64,000 nucleotides of DNA, taken from positions 1 to 64,000 of the forward strand of contig NW_004086193.1 in the NCBI RefSeq assembly GCF_000220395.1, read 5' to 3'. Both the position numbers and the translations under genes were made by a program. Source of the DNA: Ichthyophthirius multifiliis (lineage: Eukaryota > Ciliophora > Oligohymenophorea > Hymenostomatida). Under the pieces are notes generated by a model, which worked only from the letters and a program-made list of their open reading frames with translations, made no database searches and was not told where the DNA came from. Of the stretch, positions 14,594 to 28,479 are shown piece after piece; the stretch's first letter is position 1, and the number at the start of each line of letters is the position of its first letter.

Positions 14594-15128
14594 AAAAAAA
14601 AAAAAAAAATTATTTTGAATATATATATTTATAGTTTTTATTTTTTATATGGTTTTAAAAGATTTTTTTATTATAAATATATATATTTAAAATATTATTT
14701 TTAATATTTTTTATGAAATCTATTTTTTAAAAAATATTTATTAACAAAAAATAATTTAAAATTAATTTTTCTTTTCTTATTGTGATAAAATTATTAAAAA
14801 ACTAAAATAAAATATAAAAAAATAATATTTATATTATTATATTTTAAGTATATAATAAATTACAAATATGTTAAGAAAATAATATATTATATATTTTTAT
14901 TTATAAATAAATATTAAAAATGCATATTTTTAATTTATAATTTAATATTATTTATGATATTATCTATTCTTAAAATTAAATATACATTATTTTATATTTA
15001 TCTAATTAATAGGAAATTTATAATGATAAAGAATATTATATATATAAATAAAATTAAAAATATATATAAAATAAAAAAAACTTTTATATTTATATTATTA
15101 AAGTAAGAAAATATATAAATAATATTAA
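14594..15128. other. Convergent intergenic region
   Basis: Lies between the 3' ends of stefin (+) and the TTL-like gene (-). It is AT-rich with poly(A/T) runs and no open frame. Confidence 0.5.
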
Positions 15129-18100
15129 TCAATCATCGTCTATTTCTTATTCTTCTTCTTCATCATTTTCTTCGATAATAATTTATTCTATTTAAAATTA
15201 TATAAATATAAAAATTAATAAAAAATTACAATCTTATTCAGTATTTAATTTAAACATTTCTTTTAAAGAAGGTCCATCAAATTTTTCATCAAAAATAAGC
15301 AAAAATTTATTGTTTTCCAGAAAATTTTCAGGAACATAATTTTTTTTATCAATATTCCAAACATTAGGTTAAGGAGGTGAAAAAATAGGATCAATAGCAA
15401 TTCTTTTTTTTTTTTCACAAAAAAATATAATAAAATAAAATTAATTAAATTAAAATAACCTAAATGAATTTTCAATCATATTAGGGATTATTTTAGCTAA
15501 TAAAGGCGAAGATAATTCTAAACAAGGATTAGTATTAACTTCAATAAGCCAAGTTTTAAAATCATCACTAATCATATAATCAAGTCCGAAAATTTCAAAA
15601 GACATTTCCCTTCTTAAAGGATCGATTTTTAAAAAAGTGGCTTTTACGCAATCTAATGCTTATTACTTTTTAATTTATTTAAAAACATTTTATTTTTTTT
15701 TAAAAAAAAAACTTTCATTTTCTGATAAACTTATTAATGAAAATTAAACTTTTATTCGGGATAATTTGAATCTATATATATTTAGAATTCATTATAAGAA
15801 AGTTTATTTCCAAGTTCATATTTTCCATAATCATCGCATTTTTTTTAAACTGCGTCATTTGTTAAATGTATCATTCGATTTGTTAAATTTTTACAGTTGA
15901 ATTCTTTACAACTTGTTCTTATATATCCATCTTAATACCAATATGCTTTTAAATTTCCTTTTACTACACAGATTAATAAATAACATCTAATGTCAAATTT
16001 TCTCTATTATTTATTATATTAAATTTTTTTTTATTTTTTTTTACTTTTTGATACAATAATGGATTATCTATATATTTTTATACTATATATGTTTTAGGTT
16101 TTCCATTAATGTAATATTCCTATATATTCAATTCTAATATATATATAATTTTTGGTATTTTTTTTTTACATTTTTGCGTAATATTTATTATATTTATTCC
16201 AAATCGTTAGTAACTGTTATTCCTATTCCTCTGTTTGTGACTTCACCAGGTTTAATAATCCAAATATTTTTAGGTTTAACCATATTTTTTTATTACAATT
16301 ATTTAGATTTATCTTAATAGTATTTACATTCAAGCCTAATACGTATTTTTTCTTTACATTCCTCTTCTTTTTGTTTATGAAATTCCATAAATTTATGATA
16401 TTCAGGATCATTTAAACCTTCTTTTATATGAAAAGTAATAGGAATATTATCAAAAGGATTTTATTTAATAGCTAAATAATAATGCTTTAAATTAATGAAC
16501 ATAGCTTTTTTATTAGATAAATTCCAATTATTCTCTAAATGATTATGCATTTTTATAGAATTAAGTTCTTCAAGAATACTGAAAGATTTATTCTATTTTT
16601 TGAATAGATCTAAATTTTATTCTTTAAAAAATTATTTTAAATCTGAATTTATATTTGTAATTTATTTAATATCTATTGGATGAACTATTTTACGAATTTA
16701 TTAATTATAATTCAATAATACTTTTAAAGAATTTTAATTCATGTTGCCTCTTACGCATGGAGTTAATGATCTTGAAGAAGCTTCCTATTTTAAAATTTAT
16801 AAATATATTTAAATAGATATATATAAAAACATATATATATATAAATATATAATTTATTAACATATTTTTATTATTAATAAATTATACTTTCATATTATAT
16901 ATTATATTTATTATTTTAGTTTATATTTTATCTTTATACTTAATGTTATGTTTATGATGTATTATTTGTTATACTTTATTACATAAATGAATTATTTAAA
17001 GAATTTGATTTTATTATTTTTGGAAGAGCAGTTAGAGCTCTTTATTTATCGTTTTCTATTATTTCTTCTTAATAAAATAATTTCATTATTTTTAAAATAA
17101 TAATATTTATATATATATTAAATATTTATACCACTTTCTTCACAACTTGAAGCACTTAATTATTATTAATATTTAGAAAATTAGTCATTTATTTAAGAAT
17201 TATTATATGGTTTTAATTAACAAATTACATCATTTTACCTTAATTAAGTCCAAATGATATGACATTAATTTTTTTACTCTTTATTTGTCACTAATTATAG
17301 CCAAAACCTTTGTTTTACACTTTGTTATACTAAATTACAATTATTTCCAGTTCCAACATAAATTTTAAAAATATTTTTTTATTTTTAAAATGGAGAAACT
17401 ATATTATTTGAAAAATTTATAATATTAAGAAAAAGATGATATTAGTTTATTTTTTCCAATTCTCTATTTTATGCTTCACTTGGTTATGTTTTTTAGGTGG
17501 TTTTATTTTTCTTTTTTATTTCTATATATTGGTTTTTTTTGTTTTGAGAATTATTTTTTCTTCTTCTACTTATTTTTTTATACACATGACTTGACTTTAT
17601 TATTATTAAAATTTAATTTCTTCTTTTTAAATATTCTCCTTTTTAGCTTTAGGGGTCGCAGTTTCATTTATTTTACGTTTTTATTTATTAATTCTTAATA
17701 AATTATTATTATAACTATTGCTACACATACACTTTTTGAAGCTCTCTTTTATTTTACAATTGTTTAATGGCTTTTCTTTTTAAAGTAATTATATTTATTT
17801 ATTATATTTCTATATTATGTTATCTTGTTTTATACATCTAGAATTAAATTAGTCTAATTTTTCGTTTGTATTATTTTCAAAACCTATTTCTATATTGGTT
17901 TTTATATCTTCTATTTTTATTATATGAGATGTTGAATGGCTTCTTGAGTTTTCTTCTTGATCATTTAGATCATTTGTTTTCTATTCAGGATTTTCCAATT
18001 TTAATAGGTTTATATTTGAATCATTTTATATTTCGCTTGATAATTTTATTAATTATGTTGCACTTTTAATTATTTATGAATTTTCTTAATTATTTTACGT

Positions 18101-18815
18101 TTCTATTTCTATTTAATTTAATTTTTCTTTTAGTTTTTTCTTTTATTATAATTTAAAAAATAATTATATTAAAATTAATAAGTTAATTTTATATAAAAAA
18201 AAACCCTAAAAAGTTTCTATTTTTTACTTTTTCAATATTTTTCATGCTTTAAATCAAACTTTATTAAACATTTATTGGTGGAAATTTGTTTACTTTTTTT
18301 ATATTTTAATTAATATTTATATATAATATTGTTTTATTAAAACATTCTTTTTTGTTTTTTATTTATTCCGAATTCGTATTTAAAATATTTTCTTCACTTT
18401 ATAATGATTTTCCTTTTTTATTTATTAAAAGAAAAATATATTTATATAAACATAAATAAAAATTTAAACCTAATTCTTAGTATTTTAATTTTTTCAAACT
18501 GTATAATTAAGTTTTATTGCTTGCATACTTATATATGTTTTAATTTTCGTTTTAAAATATTTATTAAACAGGAATAATTCTTTATATTTTAAAGATAAAT
18601 TAATCATCCTACACAAGGTCAATGTTTTAGTTTTATTTTTTTTGCGATTTTAGATTATTTTATTAAAAGTTTGTTTATTATTTTATTTTATTTTACTTAA
18701 TGTTTTTTTAGGACTTTTATTAGCTTTATATACAATTTTTTACTATATTATATTCCATTTATTCTGTTTGCATTTCTTAATATGATTATTATTATTAATT
18801 ACAATTATTGAGCAT
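15129..18815 (-). CDS. Tubulin-tyrosine-ligase-like protein (TTLL)
   Basis: ATP-grasp ligase that adds amino acids (Glu, Gly or Tyr) to tubulin in ciliary or cortical microtubules. The N-terminal 450 or so residues are Gln/Lys-rich and carry VYVGTGNNCNLVQQSVKQRF, the entry segment seen in ciliate TTLLs. The ligase core follows: NIPITFHIKEGLNDPEY, IWIIKPGEVTNRGIGI (nucleotide-binding Lys), RCYLLVCVVKG, YIRTSCKEFN, MIHLTNDAVQKK, then FEIFGLDYMISD and WLIEVNTNPCLELSSP, which supplies the metal-binding Glu and Asn. A very acidic tail ends at TGA after a last short intron. There are several introns; the first two junctions near 18465 and 18230 fit GT-AG with frame kept, and the middle ones are approximate. 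Whether it is a glutamylase or a glycylase cannot be told from this alone. Confidence 0.9.
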
Positions 18816-19310
18816 TTTTATTTTTAATAATTATTTAATTTATAAATATATATTTTGCTTATAAAAATAATTTATTTATATTTTTTTTAAAAAAAATATA
18901 ATATTAATTAATTATATAAATAATTTATTTTAGTATTAAAATATTAACAAACAAAGTTTTTATTTTTAACGTACTTTTTTTTATATATAATATGGAATAA
19001 ATATATTTTTAAAAAATGAAAACTTTATATAGTATATATTTATTAATATAAATTAAATTAATTAAAAATTTATTATAAAAAATTAAAATTTTATAATTAA
19101 ACAACAAAATTATAAACTATTTTTAAAAATATATAAAAATCTTAAATAAAATTAAAAAAAAAATACATTTTTTTATCAAAATTAATAAATAAATAATATC
19201 AATTTTTATATCAAATAAAAAAAAATATTAAGGGAATATTTTTATATAGAAAAAAATCAATTAAAGTTAAATAAAAATTAATATATATTTTAAATTATAT
19301 TTTTTTTTTT
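18816..19310. other. Intergenic, AT-rich
   Basis: Spacer between two minus-strand genes, presumably holding the TTLL promoter. Nothing else seen. Confidence 0.5.
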
Positions 19311-22257
19311 TCATTATTTATTGTTATTAGTATATGTATTACTTTTTGATTTATTTCTAAGCATTTCTCTATTTTTCTAATAAAAAAAAAAATTCAAACA
19401 AAAAAGTATTTTTATTATAAATTAAACCTGATCTAATTCTTTTATTTTATTATTTCTTTCTTTGAAAAAATTTTATTTCATTTTTTATTTTTCTTATTGT
19501 TATTTCTTTTGTATTACTTCTGGAAGATTATTGTATTTTTTTTTGGTTAAATTATACATTTCTTTTTCATTAATCTAAAAAAAATAAAAAATTAAATAAT
19601 AAAAATAATATTTTTGTTTACTTAAGGTTTAACTCCTTATACTAGCCGAGTTAAAATTTATAGATTTTTATTTGTTTGTAAAGGAGACACTGAAACATTA
19701 TTACTATCTTGATTAATAAAAAAGAGTTAATTTTATTAAATTATGTTTTCATTTTCATTATTTTCGCTTATACTTTTTCTTTATCTTTATTTTTTTCCAT
19801 ATTATTTCATTAATTCTCTTAACTTCATCATTTCCTCTTTTGTTCTTTTCGTTTATTATTTATCTTCTGTACACTATTATGTTTTTTTTTATTCTTATAT
19901 TTTTTGTGCAAGTTTTTATTTTTTTTCTAAAAATATTTCTGCTAAACTTTTTTAATTTTCTTAATTTAATTCTTTTAATTCTGAATTATTCATTTGTTTT
20001 AAAGATTCTTTATTATTTTTTTATATTTCTTCATAATATTATTATTATATTTGTTCCTAATTTTATATATTTTATAAAATAATTAAAATTTAATTACATT
20101 TTTTTCTTAATAAATATTCAAAGATTATTATATTTATAATTAAAATTACATATTGTCTTATTATTATTATTATTTTTTATTTTAATTTTATTCTTTTAGT
20201 TAATATTATTTATTATTTTCTTAATAAGAATTGTATTCATTCTAATATTAAGAAAAATATTCATTTTATGGCATTTAATTTTAATCTTAGAATTAATTAT
20301 TTATAATTTTTCCACTTTAAAACTACTCAGAATTTTAATTTTATCGGTCATTAATTTATTATTAAATTTAATTATTATTTAAATTATTAGATTCAATTAA
20401 TTAATTATTACTAGAAATTCTAGAAATCATCTCCTAATTATTAAATTAATAATTTTTACTTAGTTATTATTATTCCTATTGTATATTTTATTCTTCTAAT
20501 ATATTTTATTTTTTATGATATTGAATAATATAATTAGCTCCTGTTTTTACAGGTTAAGTTTATTCGTTTGAAACATTTATTTAATGATAATTTTTATTAT
20601 TTTATTTTTTTTATGATGATTCCTATGAATTCTAAAAATTTTAATTATTTTATTAAAGTTCTTTTTTTAATTCTAAATAATTAATAATAGTAGGTTTTTC
20701 CTGATTATTTTGATTGCATTAATTCTTTTATATACTCATATTATTTATTTAAAGCTAATTTAATTAATTATATGTATTTTATTAAGGTGGTTATATGAAT
20801 TAATATTAATAATTTTTATTTAAATGATTTTAATTTATAGACTAATAATTATTTTATTAACTTTTCTACATATTAATTATTCCTTAAGGCTATTACATAT
20901 AAAAATTTTAACTATTACCTAAATATGGTTATGCTTAGTTTTATAATATACATGTTTATGATTAGTTTTATAACGGATATTAAATAAAATTAGGACTCTA
21001 TATATTTTATTAATACATTTAGATTCCTTAAGTTTAATTAAATTAAGGATTATATCCATAAATATTATTTTAATTTAAAATATTTAAATTTTGCTTTTAC
21101 AAAATATCGTTTTAATTTTAAAATGTATTATTATAATAAATTGGCTGTTGATTATATAAATTATTAAATTATCTTAGATTTTAATGAACGGTTTCTTATT
21201 ACATATATAAACCTTTATATTATTCTATTTATTATTGTTATTATATATACATAAATTATAACTATTGCAATTCATAGTTTATTTTTTAATCAGACTTAAT
21301 GCTACTATTATTATGACTATTGTATTTTATTTTATTAATGGTATCTTTTTTAGGAGAAGCATATGAAGAATCTGAATTGATTTAAGATATTTGATTTTCT
21401 TATTTAATTATATGAGTATTATTTAATGATTTTATTTTATTTTTTAAATTAAATTTATTCTAATTTAAATTTGTGGATTATTTTCTTTTTTCATACTAAT
21501 AATATTCAATTGACTGCTATTGTTTATTAACAATTTTATTATTATTATTATATTTATTTTAAGATATATTTTTAAATAATTGATCTTCTATGAATTATTT
21601 TTAAATGTTTTTCTTTTTAGCATTAATGTTTAAGTTTTCTCTCATTTAGGAAATTGTTTATAAAACACTAATATCACTTTCTTCGTAAATCGACTTTTAT
21701 CTTTAGTTCATTTAATTTTTCTCAAATCTTTAAGACATTTAATTAAGATTTTGTTGGTCGGTATATAAAGCGTTTTTATAATCTTTATTTATGTCAATTA
21801 ATATTTATTTATTTATAAATTTATAATTTTTTTTTACTTTATTGTTTTTTAATTGATGATTGATTTATTTTTAAAAAATCGTCATCTTCTTAATCTAAAA
21901 CTTTTTCTTTGTTTTTATTTAAATTTTATTTTATTTTATAATATTATAAACCTTTTAGTCTTTTGGTTAATTTACAATTATTTAATGGCTTTTAATTAAA
22001 AAAAATTAATCTTTAGAATAATTATTTTAATCGAACTTTATGAAATTCTTATTATTATTGCTTATTTTTGTTATTTCTTTTAAAGGAGCTTTTTATGAAT
22101 AATACTCTTAATTTTGCACATTTAATAATTGATTCAATTAAGATTTATTTGGTTCTGATATTAACTAGGAATTTTAAATATAAAATTAATTTGTTTATTA
22201 ATATTAGCTTTCTTAAAATTCAAATTAATTTTATGTGCAACTAGTGTTTTGCCCCAT
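19311..22257 (-). CDS. Q/N-rich protein with C-terminal ALMS-like motif
   Basis: Large protein, mostly Gln and Asn with scattered Tyr and Pro (about 20150-22250), a prion-like composition. The start MGQNTSC has Gly2 and Ser6, fitting N-myristoylation with a possible palmitoylated Cys7. The last exons encode INEKEMYNLTKKKYNNLPEV followed by a Lys/Gln/Arg helix and, after a short intron, KNREMLRNKSKSNT before TGA. The LPEV plus basic helix resembles the ALMS motif found at the C-terminus of centrosomal and basal-body proteins such as ALMS1 and CEP295. In a ciliate that would suggest a basal-body or cortical role. Family placement is from motif memory only, and the Q/N body gives no further clue. 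Intron borders near 21790 and 21960 are provisional. Confidence 0.7.
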
Positions 22258-23092
22258 ATTTTTTTTTAATTAATATTTTTTTGATTATTTGCTATTTTTT
22301 AAAGAAAATTTAAAAATAGTTATTTAGATTTTTTTGAATATTAAATTTAAAAAAATAAAAAAATAATCTTATATATTTAATTATTTTTGTTTTAAAATAC
22401 TAAAATACATAAATAAATAAGAATAATAATAAAATTAAAAATTAAAGTAAAACGTAATATATTTAAGTTTAAAGAATAATATCAGATATTAGTGATAAGT
22501 AATATACTTTTATATATTTAATTTTTTAAATATATAATTTAATTTTACAAAATCAAATATTATGTCTAAATATAATTCATTTAATAAAATATTATTAATT
22601 TAAAAATATACAATTTCTTTTTAAAATATGTATTATATTAAACTAATTTTTAATGTAAATTTTAGTTAACTCTAATTTTCGGATATCAATTTTATAATAG
22701 AATTGCGATAATAATCATTTTTATTTCCTTATTACATTATTAATTATCTAATTTAAATTTTTAATTTTTTAAAATTATAAAAATACAGTAGATAAAAAAT
22801 TATTTAATTACTTTTTAAAATAACATATATTTTTTTTAAATATGTTAAATTAATTCTATTGTATGTATGCTATTAAGAATAATTAATTCACTTTAAAATT
22901 AATCCTCAAAAATTATTAATATAATATATTTTTATTTTTAAAATAATTTAATAAATCAAAATATAATTAAATTTAATTTAATTTTTTTAAGTTTGCTTCT
23001 AATTCTTAGCTTAAATATGATGAATAAATTCGATAATTTAAATTAAATAATAATCTATTAAATAAATAATTGAAAACATATAATTAAAAAAA
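22258..23092. other. Divergent intergenic region
   Basis: AT-rich spacer upstream of the Q/N-rich gene (-) and the small helical gene (+). No motif recognised. Confidence 0.5.
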
Positions 23093-23326
23093 ATGGTGAA
23101 TATTATTAATATTTAAATTACAGATCATTAGAAAGGGCAAATTAATCTTTTATAAATGTAAATATTTTAACTTAAAAAAAATTGTAATTAATTAAAATGA
23201 ATTTTATTGATAACATTCTAAAAGAGAATATAATAGCTAAATTAATAAGTTAATAAACTTAGATTTGTAGTTTTAAAACTAGTGAATCAAATAAACGCAC
23301 TAATATATGAAATACAATTATTTTGA
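23093..23326 (+). CDS. Possible tiny helical protein (54 aa)
   Basis: Two exons (23093-23157 and 23227-23326) joined across a 69-nt GT-AG intron give 54 residues, exactly in frame to TGA. The product reads MVNIINIQITDHQKGQINLL, then a Leu/Ile/Val-rich helix with QQLNQQVNKLRFVVLKLVNQ, and looks like a short coiled coil. I recognise no family. Against it: short length, AT-rich setting and an alternative acceptor two bases upstream that would shorten it. A transcript read across the intron would settle it. Confidence 0.35.
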
Positions 23327-24382
23327 AATTAAAATTTTTATTTTTATTCGGTTTTCATTATTTTATTTTTTTGTAAATTTTATATTTTTTGTTTGTTTAT
23401 TTTATTTGTTTAAACAATTGTCGTTTATTAATAATATTTTTTTAAACAAAAGAGTTTTATATTAATTATATTCCACAATTAATAAAGATATAGTATAAAA
23501 TAAAAAATTAATACTTAAAATAATTAATAATATAGAGAAAATCTAAATATTAAAAACACTGATGTTTTAATATAAATAATTAATAATAAAAAAAATGTAA
23601 ATAATCTTGCCATACTTATAAAACTAGAAACATAGACTAAGATAAATATTAAATGCAAAAAATAAATAACGATCATTATTAATGTAAAAAATAAAAAAAT
23701 ACTACTTACCTTTAATTAAATATAAGATTAGAGATAATATCAATTAAATAAATTATTAAAAAGCCCACTTTTTATTGATTGAGATATTATATGAATTAAA
23801 GCCTTGAGTAATTTCTTTTAAATATGGTTAAACGGTTAGACAAAATATAAAGATTCAACAGACAATTTTTAACAAGAATTAATTTAGCAAAAGGAATAAA
23901 ATTACAAAAAAAATGTTGGTATTGACGATAACTTCATAAGATAGAAAAAAATAAAACTCTTATTTTGAACTAGAAGAAAATTGTTTAAAAAAAAAAAATT
24001 AAACAAAAACCCTTAATAAAATGAAACATTAAATGATAAATTTATCAAGATATAAAATAATTATAAAAATATGTATAAAATAATAATTTTAAGTGGATTT
24101 TTTAAAAGTAATATATTTAAGGAAATTAAATAAATATAATTATAGATAAAATAGTGAAGAAATATAATATTAATAATAAAATTAAATTAATAAATATTAC
24201 AAAAAATAAAATTTTACTGAAAATTTTAATAAATAATAAATAAATAATTTAAATATTAATTAAATATTAATATTAATTCTAAAAGGCAAATTTATTGTAT
24301 AAATTAAATATATATATATATAATAATAATTAAAATAAATATTTTAATTTTTTTTAAAATATAATACCTTAATAGAAAATAT
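23327..24382. other. Intergenic, with a weak coding-like patch
   Basis: Mostly AT-rich. Around 23830-23930 a 33-codon open stretch beginning MVKRLDKIQRFNRQFL is slightly richer in G and C than its surroundings. I cannot connect it to a longer gene and do not call it. Confidence 0.4.
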
Positions 24383-25835
24383 TCATAAAATAAGTTTATT
24401 AAATATTTATAAATTTATATTTTATATATTTGTTTCATTTTCACTTTAAACAATTGATAATTAAAACTAATAAAGTTCTTTTTCTTAATAAGATATTTCT
24501 TTTTTTTACCATTCGGAAAAGCTAATTTGAGTTTTTCCCTTTTCTTTAATTTAAATAAATCCAGAATAACAAATAAGGAATTTTTCTCTATCTTTTAAAA
24601 CCAAATCTAAAACAATAATATCATCAATATTTTCCTTCATTCCTAATTTGTTTGATAAAAACAATTTGTCTTCTATTTTGAATTCTTCATTTATTTCTAT
24701 TATAAATTAAACTACTTGATTATCATATTATTTAGGGAATAATTTAGTATTAATATATTTAAATACATTTTTCCCATAACAATTATGAATATTTATAATT
24801 AACTCAAAATCAGTTTAAAATTTAATATATTAAATTATCGATTCATATTTATATTTTTTTCTTAAAATTAATTTTTTCTTTTTTATTTTCTTCATTTTTT
24901 ATATTAAGTAAATTTTTAAATTTATTTATTATTTCAATAGCCGAAATTTCAAGAAGAACATATAATAGTTAAGAATCGCCTTCAAAAAATGAAAAAAGCC
25001 AATTTTTATCCAAAAAATAATTAAAAGTTTTCATTTTTATTGAATTTTTTAAAATTTAATTTATTTAAAATTTTTCTTATATTTTTATTGATTTTTATAA
25101 TAAATTTGATACAAAAATAAATTCAATTTATATTTTTTCTTCTTAAAAAATATTTATCTATTATATTTCTTCTATTTTGCAAATCAAATGGGATGTAAAA
25201 TTATCTAAACTTAATGCTATTTTCTTATTTTGATTTTTTATTTTACCATTATTAATATCTAGATGAACTACTAATTATAATTTTTATAATAATTTATTTC
25301 CTAAATTTTCTTTAGTCGAACAATAATTGAATAATTACTGATGTTTTTTCATTATTAATAATGCATTTTGGGTTTATATATTTGCTTAAGTTATACCAAT
25401 GTATTCCTTTATTATAGCTAACTTTTTTTTTTCACAATTCTCATTTTCAAATTCTGGATTTTTTTTAAAAAAATCTTTTTGTTTTAATAAAGGAAAAGAT
25501 TTTAATAAAATAAACCATATTTAGTAATTGCTTTGTATTATTGAGTAAAATCTTCGGTTCACTTTCATTAATTTATACAATATCGAATAGTTTTGGGCAC
25601 AAAAACATATTATTTTGCATATTAAATGAATATTTATTCTTTCAAAAAGATTTTTGTTTTTTATTATTTGCTATTTTTATTATTAACGGATTTATATTCT
25701 TTTTTATGCATTGGAGTTAAAAAATGAAGTTATTTTGGGTTTATTAATGCTTTCTTAAGTAATATTGTTTGTCTATTTATTTAATTTTATTTATTATTAT
25801 ATTGGTTTTGATTATTTAGATATTATTTATTTCAT
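24383..25835 (-). CDS. F-box-like hypothetical protein (frame slip near 3' end)
   Basis: About 480 residues. After a basic Gln-rich N-terminus, the segment HLICKIICFCAQNYSILYKL followed by MKVNRRFYSIIQ resembles an F-box (the helical hook that binds Skp1 in SCF ubiquitin ligases). The rest has alternating strands and helices without a recognised domain. The frame is open from ATG to 24861, then hits a TGA. Removing one base from the seven-T run at 24854-24860 keeps it open (YKYESIIQYIKFQTDFELII onward) to the TGA at 24383. The total length of 1453 nt is one more than a multiple of three, consistent with one inserted base. This is probably a sequencing slip. F-box assignment is moderate. Confidence 0.65.
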
Positions 25836-25920
25836 TAATATTAAATTTTGTATATATTTAAAAAAATGTAATTTATAATTAATTATTTTAAAATAAATAA
25901 TTTAATAATATTTTTTAAAA

Positions 25921-25931
25921 TATATATATAA

Positions 25932-25990
<59 letters not shown>
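25921..25990. repeat. TA dinucleotide microsatellite
   Basis: About 70 bp, nearly pure TA, the longest such run in the window. It lies in a divergent promoter region. Confidence 0.9.
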
Positions 25991-25992
<2 letters not shown>

Positions 25993-26280
25993 TAAAACCT
26001 TTTTTTTATCATATAAAATTTAAGTAATTTTTATTAGGTTTTTTTAATGTTTAAATGAATAATTAATATTATTATTTTATTATTAATTTTTTACTAATTT
26101 AATTTATTAGTATATTTTAAAATAATTTTAAATTTTATATAAAATAGATTTTTTATTATTTAAAGTTAATAAAAAATAGCAATAAATATTATAAATAAAG
26201 TTTATATTTAACTTTTTTAAAAAAAAATTTAAAAAAAAAATTCAAAATATTATAAAATAATCAAAATTAAATAAATATAA

Positions 26281-26328
26281 ATTATTATTATTATTATTAT
26301 TATAATTATTATTATTATTATTATTATT
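26281..26328. repeat. TTA trinucleotide microsatellite
   Basis: About 48 bp of ATT/TTA repeat with one interruption, intergenic. Confidence 0.85.
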
Positions 26329-26597
26329 ATATTTTTCTTATTTTTCATTTTTATTAATTTAATTTTATTTTTATATATTTTATATATAATATTAATTTAT
26401 TATTCTTTTATGTTTTAAATATATTTTATATTTATATATATAAAAATAAAAATATTTATCATTTTTTTTTCTTTTAATAATTTTCTATTTTCAATGAAAA
26501 TATATATTATTTTTGTATTCATAAATAAAACAATAATTATTATAATAATTACAAATTAACATTTATATATTTATTTTTAAATTTAAAGTAAAAATTA

Positions 26598-26858
26598 ATG
26601 AAATATTTTTTATTAATTTTTTTATGCATGTTATTTACTAATCTGAATGCATTATTTTAAAATCATAAAAATGTATAAAATTTGACTAGAAATCAAGTGA
26701 GAAATTTATAAGCTATATGTGACAATCCTCAAGAATGTAAATATTATTTTGATGGAAATATTAATTTTGAATTTTGTAATAATTAAATAAACTGCACAAG
26801 TGCTTGCTATGTTATGATTGAATCTTTTGTTACATTTGTATTATGTTAAAAATAATGA
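26598..26858 (+). CDS. Small secreted cysteine-containing protein
   Basis: Single exon of 86 residues. It opens with a clear signal peptide (MKYFLLIFLCMLFTNLNA), so the mature chain is about 68 residues. This carries six cysteines spaced as in ICDNPQEC, EFCNNQINC, SACYV and VLCQKQ, enough for three disulphides. The N-terminal part of the mature chain is polar and the rest more hydrophobic. I recognise no family; possibilities are a mucocyst/granule or surface protein, a pheromone-like peptide or a small protease inhibitor. Gln codons are TAA and TAG and the stop is TGA. Confidence 0.7.
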
Positions 26859-27399
26859 TGATATATTCTATGAACAAATAAAAATAATTGTATAAAATAT
26901 ATATTTATATTTTAAATAAAAAAAAATCTATAATTTTTTATTTTATTTTGTTTATAATTTTAAAATATTTAATATAATAATTAGTATTTTTTTATTATAT
27001 TTAGTTTTCTATTTTTTAATAATAAAATAATCATAATTTAATATAATTAAAATATAAAATATATTATAATATTTTAAAAATATTTAATATTAAAGATTAA
27101 TAAATAAATAAATATTTTTTTTTATATATATAATTTATTTTAATATTAAAGTAATATTATGTTAATTTTTTATTTGAATATAGTTTGTAAAAATGAATTA
27201 ATTATAAATATTAAATGTTTAATATGTTAAATTATAATTAATTTAAATATAAATTAAATAATTACAATCAAAAAAATATATATGTTTTTTTTTTTTAATA
27301 AAAAATATATAAAAATTAACGTTAATTTTTAAAATGAATTATATATGTTTTATTCAAATAATATAATAAAATCAAGTATATTAAAAACAAACATAAAAC
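26859..27399. other. Convergent intergenic region
   Basis: AT-rich 3' spacer between the secreted protein gene (+) and kinase A (-). Nothing recognised. Confidence 0.5.
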
Positions 27400-28371
27400 T
27401 CAAATATCAAGTTCATAGATTTTATTTCTAATTTAATTATAATGTATTTTATTAATTTAGATATTTCTACCATCTACAAATTATTCTATTAATGACTTTT
27501 CAGCAAAATAGGCATAGTTATTAAAATTTTCAATAATTATTTAAGTTAGTTAAAAGAGTACGACAAGATAATCTAACAAAACAACATCTTTTTCAATTTC
27601 TTATGGTAAATTTTACTAATTATCCTCAATATTATTATTATTCTAAAAGAAATAAACAATTTTCAATTTTATTAAATGATTAATTTCCCTAATTGTCGCT
27701 CTTAAATATTTATCTTATAATACATAAAAATTTTCAAATTCAATCAAATTGTTATCATAGAGAATATCTTACAATATATCTTTGTATGTTTCTGTAAATT
27801 CATTATAAGTTTGTGAATATTTTAATATATATTCTCCTATTATAATCGAAAATCTTTAATAACTTTCAGTATTTATATAAAAATTCCATTCTGAAAGATT
27901 TAATTAATTAATTTAATTATCGCTTAAATTATTGAGTTTTTTAATTTTAATCAATATATTTTTTAACATTAAATATGCTAATTTTTCTTTTAAAAAAGGA
28001 CTTTCTAAAATTTAACTTTCCATTAAAATTTTATGCAATCTATACAAAAATCTACAATAATTAATTTAAGCTAAAATAATATGATTATTTTGTTATATTT
28101 ATTCTAAAAATTAATACTCTAAATTATTATTACTATTTTCTATTATTTCAACACTTTTGTCATTATTTGAATTTTATGAATAAGAAAAAATTTACTAAGA
28201 ATTTTATTGACAAGTATTATCATCATCTATAGTTATTACACATGTTTTATTTTAAGTAGCAAACAAAATATGATTCTCAATTTCTTCTATTCCAAATCTT
28301 AATGTATAATCAATTTGCAAGCATCCTTTAATAAAATCTTTTGATTCATTAGATATCTTTAAAAAAAAAAA

Positions 28372-28436
<65 letters not shown>

Positions 28437-28447
28437 TAATTTTTTTT

Positions 28448-28479
<32 letters not shown>

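Larger units (their letters stand above)
25836..26597. other. Divergent intergenic region with microsatellites
   Basis: Upstream of both the F-box-like gene (-) and the small secreted protein gene (+). Contains a long TA run (25921-25990) and a TTA run (26281-26328). No further gene. Confidence 0.5.

Noticed and set aside
17471-18069. Phe/Leu-rich plus-strand open frames resembling membrane proteins
   Set aside because: They are the complement of Lys/Asn/Gln-rich coding exons of the TTLL gene on the minus strand.
19743-20082. Hydrophobic plus-strand open frames
   Set aside because: Complement of the Gln/Asn-rich gene on the minus strand; no independent evidence.
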